Positions 30,304-31,244 of a DNA stretch of 31,244 bases are shown here, piece by piece (position 1 is the first letter of the stretch; each line of letters starts with the position of its first letter). The notes under the pieces are model-generated. The model had not been told where the DNA came from and made no database searches. It was given only the letters and a program-made list of their open reading frames with translations. Origin of the DNA: Bilifractor sp002394235. GTDB lineage: Bacteria; Bacillota; Clostridia; Lachnospirales; Lachnospiraceae. The stretch is taken from positions 1 to 31,244 of the forward strand of contig NZ_JBQKGJ010000031.1 in the NCBI RefSeq assembly GCF_052118845.1, read 5' to 3'. A program made the translations under genes and the position numbers.

Positions 30304-30332
30304 ATTATAGTTCATCGCGCATGATATGGCAA
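30304..30332 (-). promoter_or_regulatory. Promoter of the DUF3048 gene
   Basis: On the minus strand, -35 TTGCCA (30327-30332) and a perfect -10 TATAAT (30304-30309) have 17-bp spacing. Confidence 0.8.
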
Positions 30333-30450
30333 GTTGTTCAAAGGATTGCCCTGTTATTTATATTTTATTATGCGTTTTTACCATTTTCGTCGACTGTTTC
30401 GTACAAAAACAGATATTTACCCACCTCCAGTACTCTCACCTGGATACTTT

Positions 30451-30897
30451 TTATGCCTCCTCTTTATCAAGCTGAGAGGTGCAGTGCGGACATCTTGTAG
30501 CCTCAAGCGGAATCTCAGACTTGCAGTACGGGCAGATCTTCGTGACCGGTTTTTCCTCTTCCTTCTGCTTTCCGACAAGTTTGTCAGCACCCTCATGCAT
30601 TTTGTTGATCGTTTTGATTACCATGAACAGCACCAGCGCGATGAGCAGGAAATTGATGACGGCAGCAATAAATGTGCCAAGTCCAAGCACCGGTGCATCC
30701 TTTCCGGCGCCCATCGTAATATTCCACTGATCAAAGCTGATGCCGCCTGTTATCACAGAGATCAACGGCATAATGATGTTGTTCACCAGCGCATTTACAA
30801 TGGCGGTAAAAGCACTGCCAATGATAATGCCGACTGCCATATCCATGACGTTGCCGCGCGAGATAAACTCCTTAAATTCCTTCATAAATCCTTTCAT
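30451..30897 (-). CDS. mscL: Large-conductance mechanosensitive channel with zinc-ribbon tail
   Basis: MscL (148 aa) is the pentameric membrane channel that opens under hypo-osmotic stress. The N-terminal amphipathic helix MKGFMKEFKEFISRGNVMDMAVG leads into TM1 (IIIGSAFTAIVNALVNNIIMPLIS), a short periplasmic loop (GGISFDQWNITMGAG) and TM2 (FIAAVINFLLIALVLFMVIKTINK). The C-terminal bundle is followed by a Cys4 ribbon, CPYCKSEIPLEATRCPHC, and an acidic end. The ribbon is an addition not found in E. coli MscL and presumably binds zinc in the cytoplasm. ATG 30897 has AGGAGG 8 nt upstream. The gene has its own promoter (30975-31003). Confidence 0.95.
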   Translation of the reverse strand: MKGFMKEFKEFISRGNVMDMAVGIIIGSAFTAIVNALVNNIIMPLISVITGGISFDQWNITMGAGKDAPVLGLGTFIAAVINFLLIALVLFMVIKTINKMHEGADKLVGKQKEEEKPVTKICPYCKSEIPLEATRCPHCTSQLDKEEA

Positions 30898-30974
30898 CGA
30901 TTCTTCCTCCTCTGGTCTGTACCTGATTAAAGCATCTGTTTCTGCCGGCGTTCTGCACATCCCGGCTTAATCTG

Positions 30975-31003
30975 ATTATAATCAATTCTCCTGTGCCGCA
31001 CAA
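30975..31003 (-). promoter_or_regulatory. Promoter of mscL
   Basis: On the minus strand, -35 TTGTGC (30998-31003) and -10 TATAAT (30975-30980) have 17-bp spacing. The leader to the ATG is about 70 nt. Confidence 0.65.
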
Positions 31004-31012
31004 CGCAAAAAT

Positions 31013-31056
31013 AAACTCCTGTGACAGGGCCCCACAGGCCTTGCACACAGGAGTTT
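31013..31056 (-). terminator. Terminator of an upstream transcript (right edge)
   Basis: An 11-bp perfect stem AAACTCCTGTG / CACAGGAGTTT has a GC-rich loop that itself contains CCTGTGGGGCCC. ATTTTTG follows on the minus strand. It would end a transcript coming from the right, before the mscL promoter. Confidence 0.8.
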
Positions 31057-31087
31057 ACAATTTCGATTAAACGATACCTGACTGCTG

Positions 31088-31243
31088 TCAGAAGACGCAG
31101 ACAGTAATGGCCATACGATAAGTCGTGCCACACACTGTATAAGTCCCCGCGTCACTTCGCTGCTTCGCAGCTTCCGTGCCGCTAACAGGTATGAGCATTC
31201 CCGCGTTGCTTCGCACCGCTCCATGCTCATACCTGTTGTCGTC
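31088..31243 (-). CDS. Possible 3' end of a gene entering from the right
   Basis: One minus-strand frame is open from the window edge to TGA at 31088-31090, just before the terminator at 31013-31056. Its end reads GTYTVCGTTYRMAITVCVF, which looks beta-strand-like. The other frames here are also open for long stretches, and the segment overlaps a perfect 15-bp inverted repeat, so it may be repeat DNA rather than a gene. No family is recognised. Confidence 0.25.
   Translation of the reverse strand, partial: DDNRYEHGAVRSNAGMLIPVSGTEAAKQRSDAGTYTVCGTTYRMAITVCVF
31184..31237. repeat. 15-bp perfect inverted repeat at the right edge
   Basis: AACAGGTATGAGCAT (31184-31198) and ATGCTCATACCTGTT (31223-31237) flank a 24-nt GC-rich loop. 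Neither side has a T-run. The adjacent 31146-31176 segment has repeated GCTTCGC-type motifs. This resembles a dispersed palindromic element more than a terminator. Confidence 0.65.
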
Positions 31244-31244
31244 G

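Overview
The window looks like chromosomal core DNA from a Gram-positive clostridial bacterium, most likely a Lachnospiraceae member. The reasons are a PolC-type replicative polymerase, a class III fructose-bisphosphatase, a tryptophan T-box leader, a DUF3048 lipoprotein, a zinc-ribbon MscL, and a three-gene cluster (giant helical-repeat protein, Hsp70/actin-like protein, TPR protein) that I recall as typical of that family. Nearly every gene is on the minus strand. G+C is roughly one half by eye. No phage, transposase, CRISPR array or resistance gene was seen.

Layout, left to right. 1-1600: two minus-strand tRNA-Ser genes (GGA and UGA anticodons), each with a good promoter, an rRNA-leader-like stretch at the left edge, and a Nudix hydrolase. 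1689-4657: rnz-tsaD-ispD, transcribed leftwards. 4776-12590: the complete tryptophan operon trpE-G-D-C-F-B-A, with a T-box leader whose specifier is UGG and a rho-independent terminator after trpA. 12718-18565: the DUF5717-like / DUF5716-like / TPR operon of unknown function. 18657-19769: the only plus-strand gene, a CobD/HisC-like aminotransferase. 19884-28811: folA-ispG-polC-fbp, preceded by a short RNA with mutually exclusive terminator and antiterminator pairings. 28999-31003: a DUF3048 lipoprotein and mscL. The right edge holds a terminator, a possible gene 3' end and a large inverted repeat.

The trp genes form a full chorismate-to-tryptophan pathway governed by uncharged tRNA-Trp. folA, ispG, polC and fbp are unrelated housekeeping enzymes that appear to share one transcript. 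The DUF operon encodes what looks like an Hsp70-fold ATPase together with two helical-repeat partners, and it is the best candidate for an undescribed protein system.

Two non-coding patterns stand out. First, many gene junctions carry short degenerate tandem repeats, with a different unit at each junction (7, 12, 19, 21, about 27, 28, 36, about 38 or 68 bp). They often start directly at the upstream stop codon, and some have been absorbed into the N-terminus of the next protein (Nudix, TrpF, PolC). Second, a modular dispersed element of about 100 bp occurs in three versions, each directly behind the T-run of a transcription terminator: a full copy upstream of folA, a B-half copy in the trp leader and an A-half copy after trpA.
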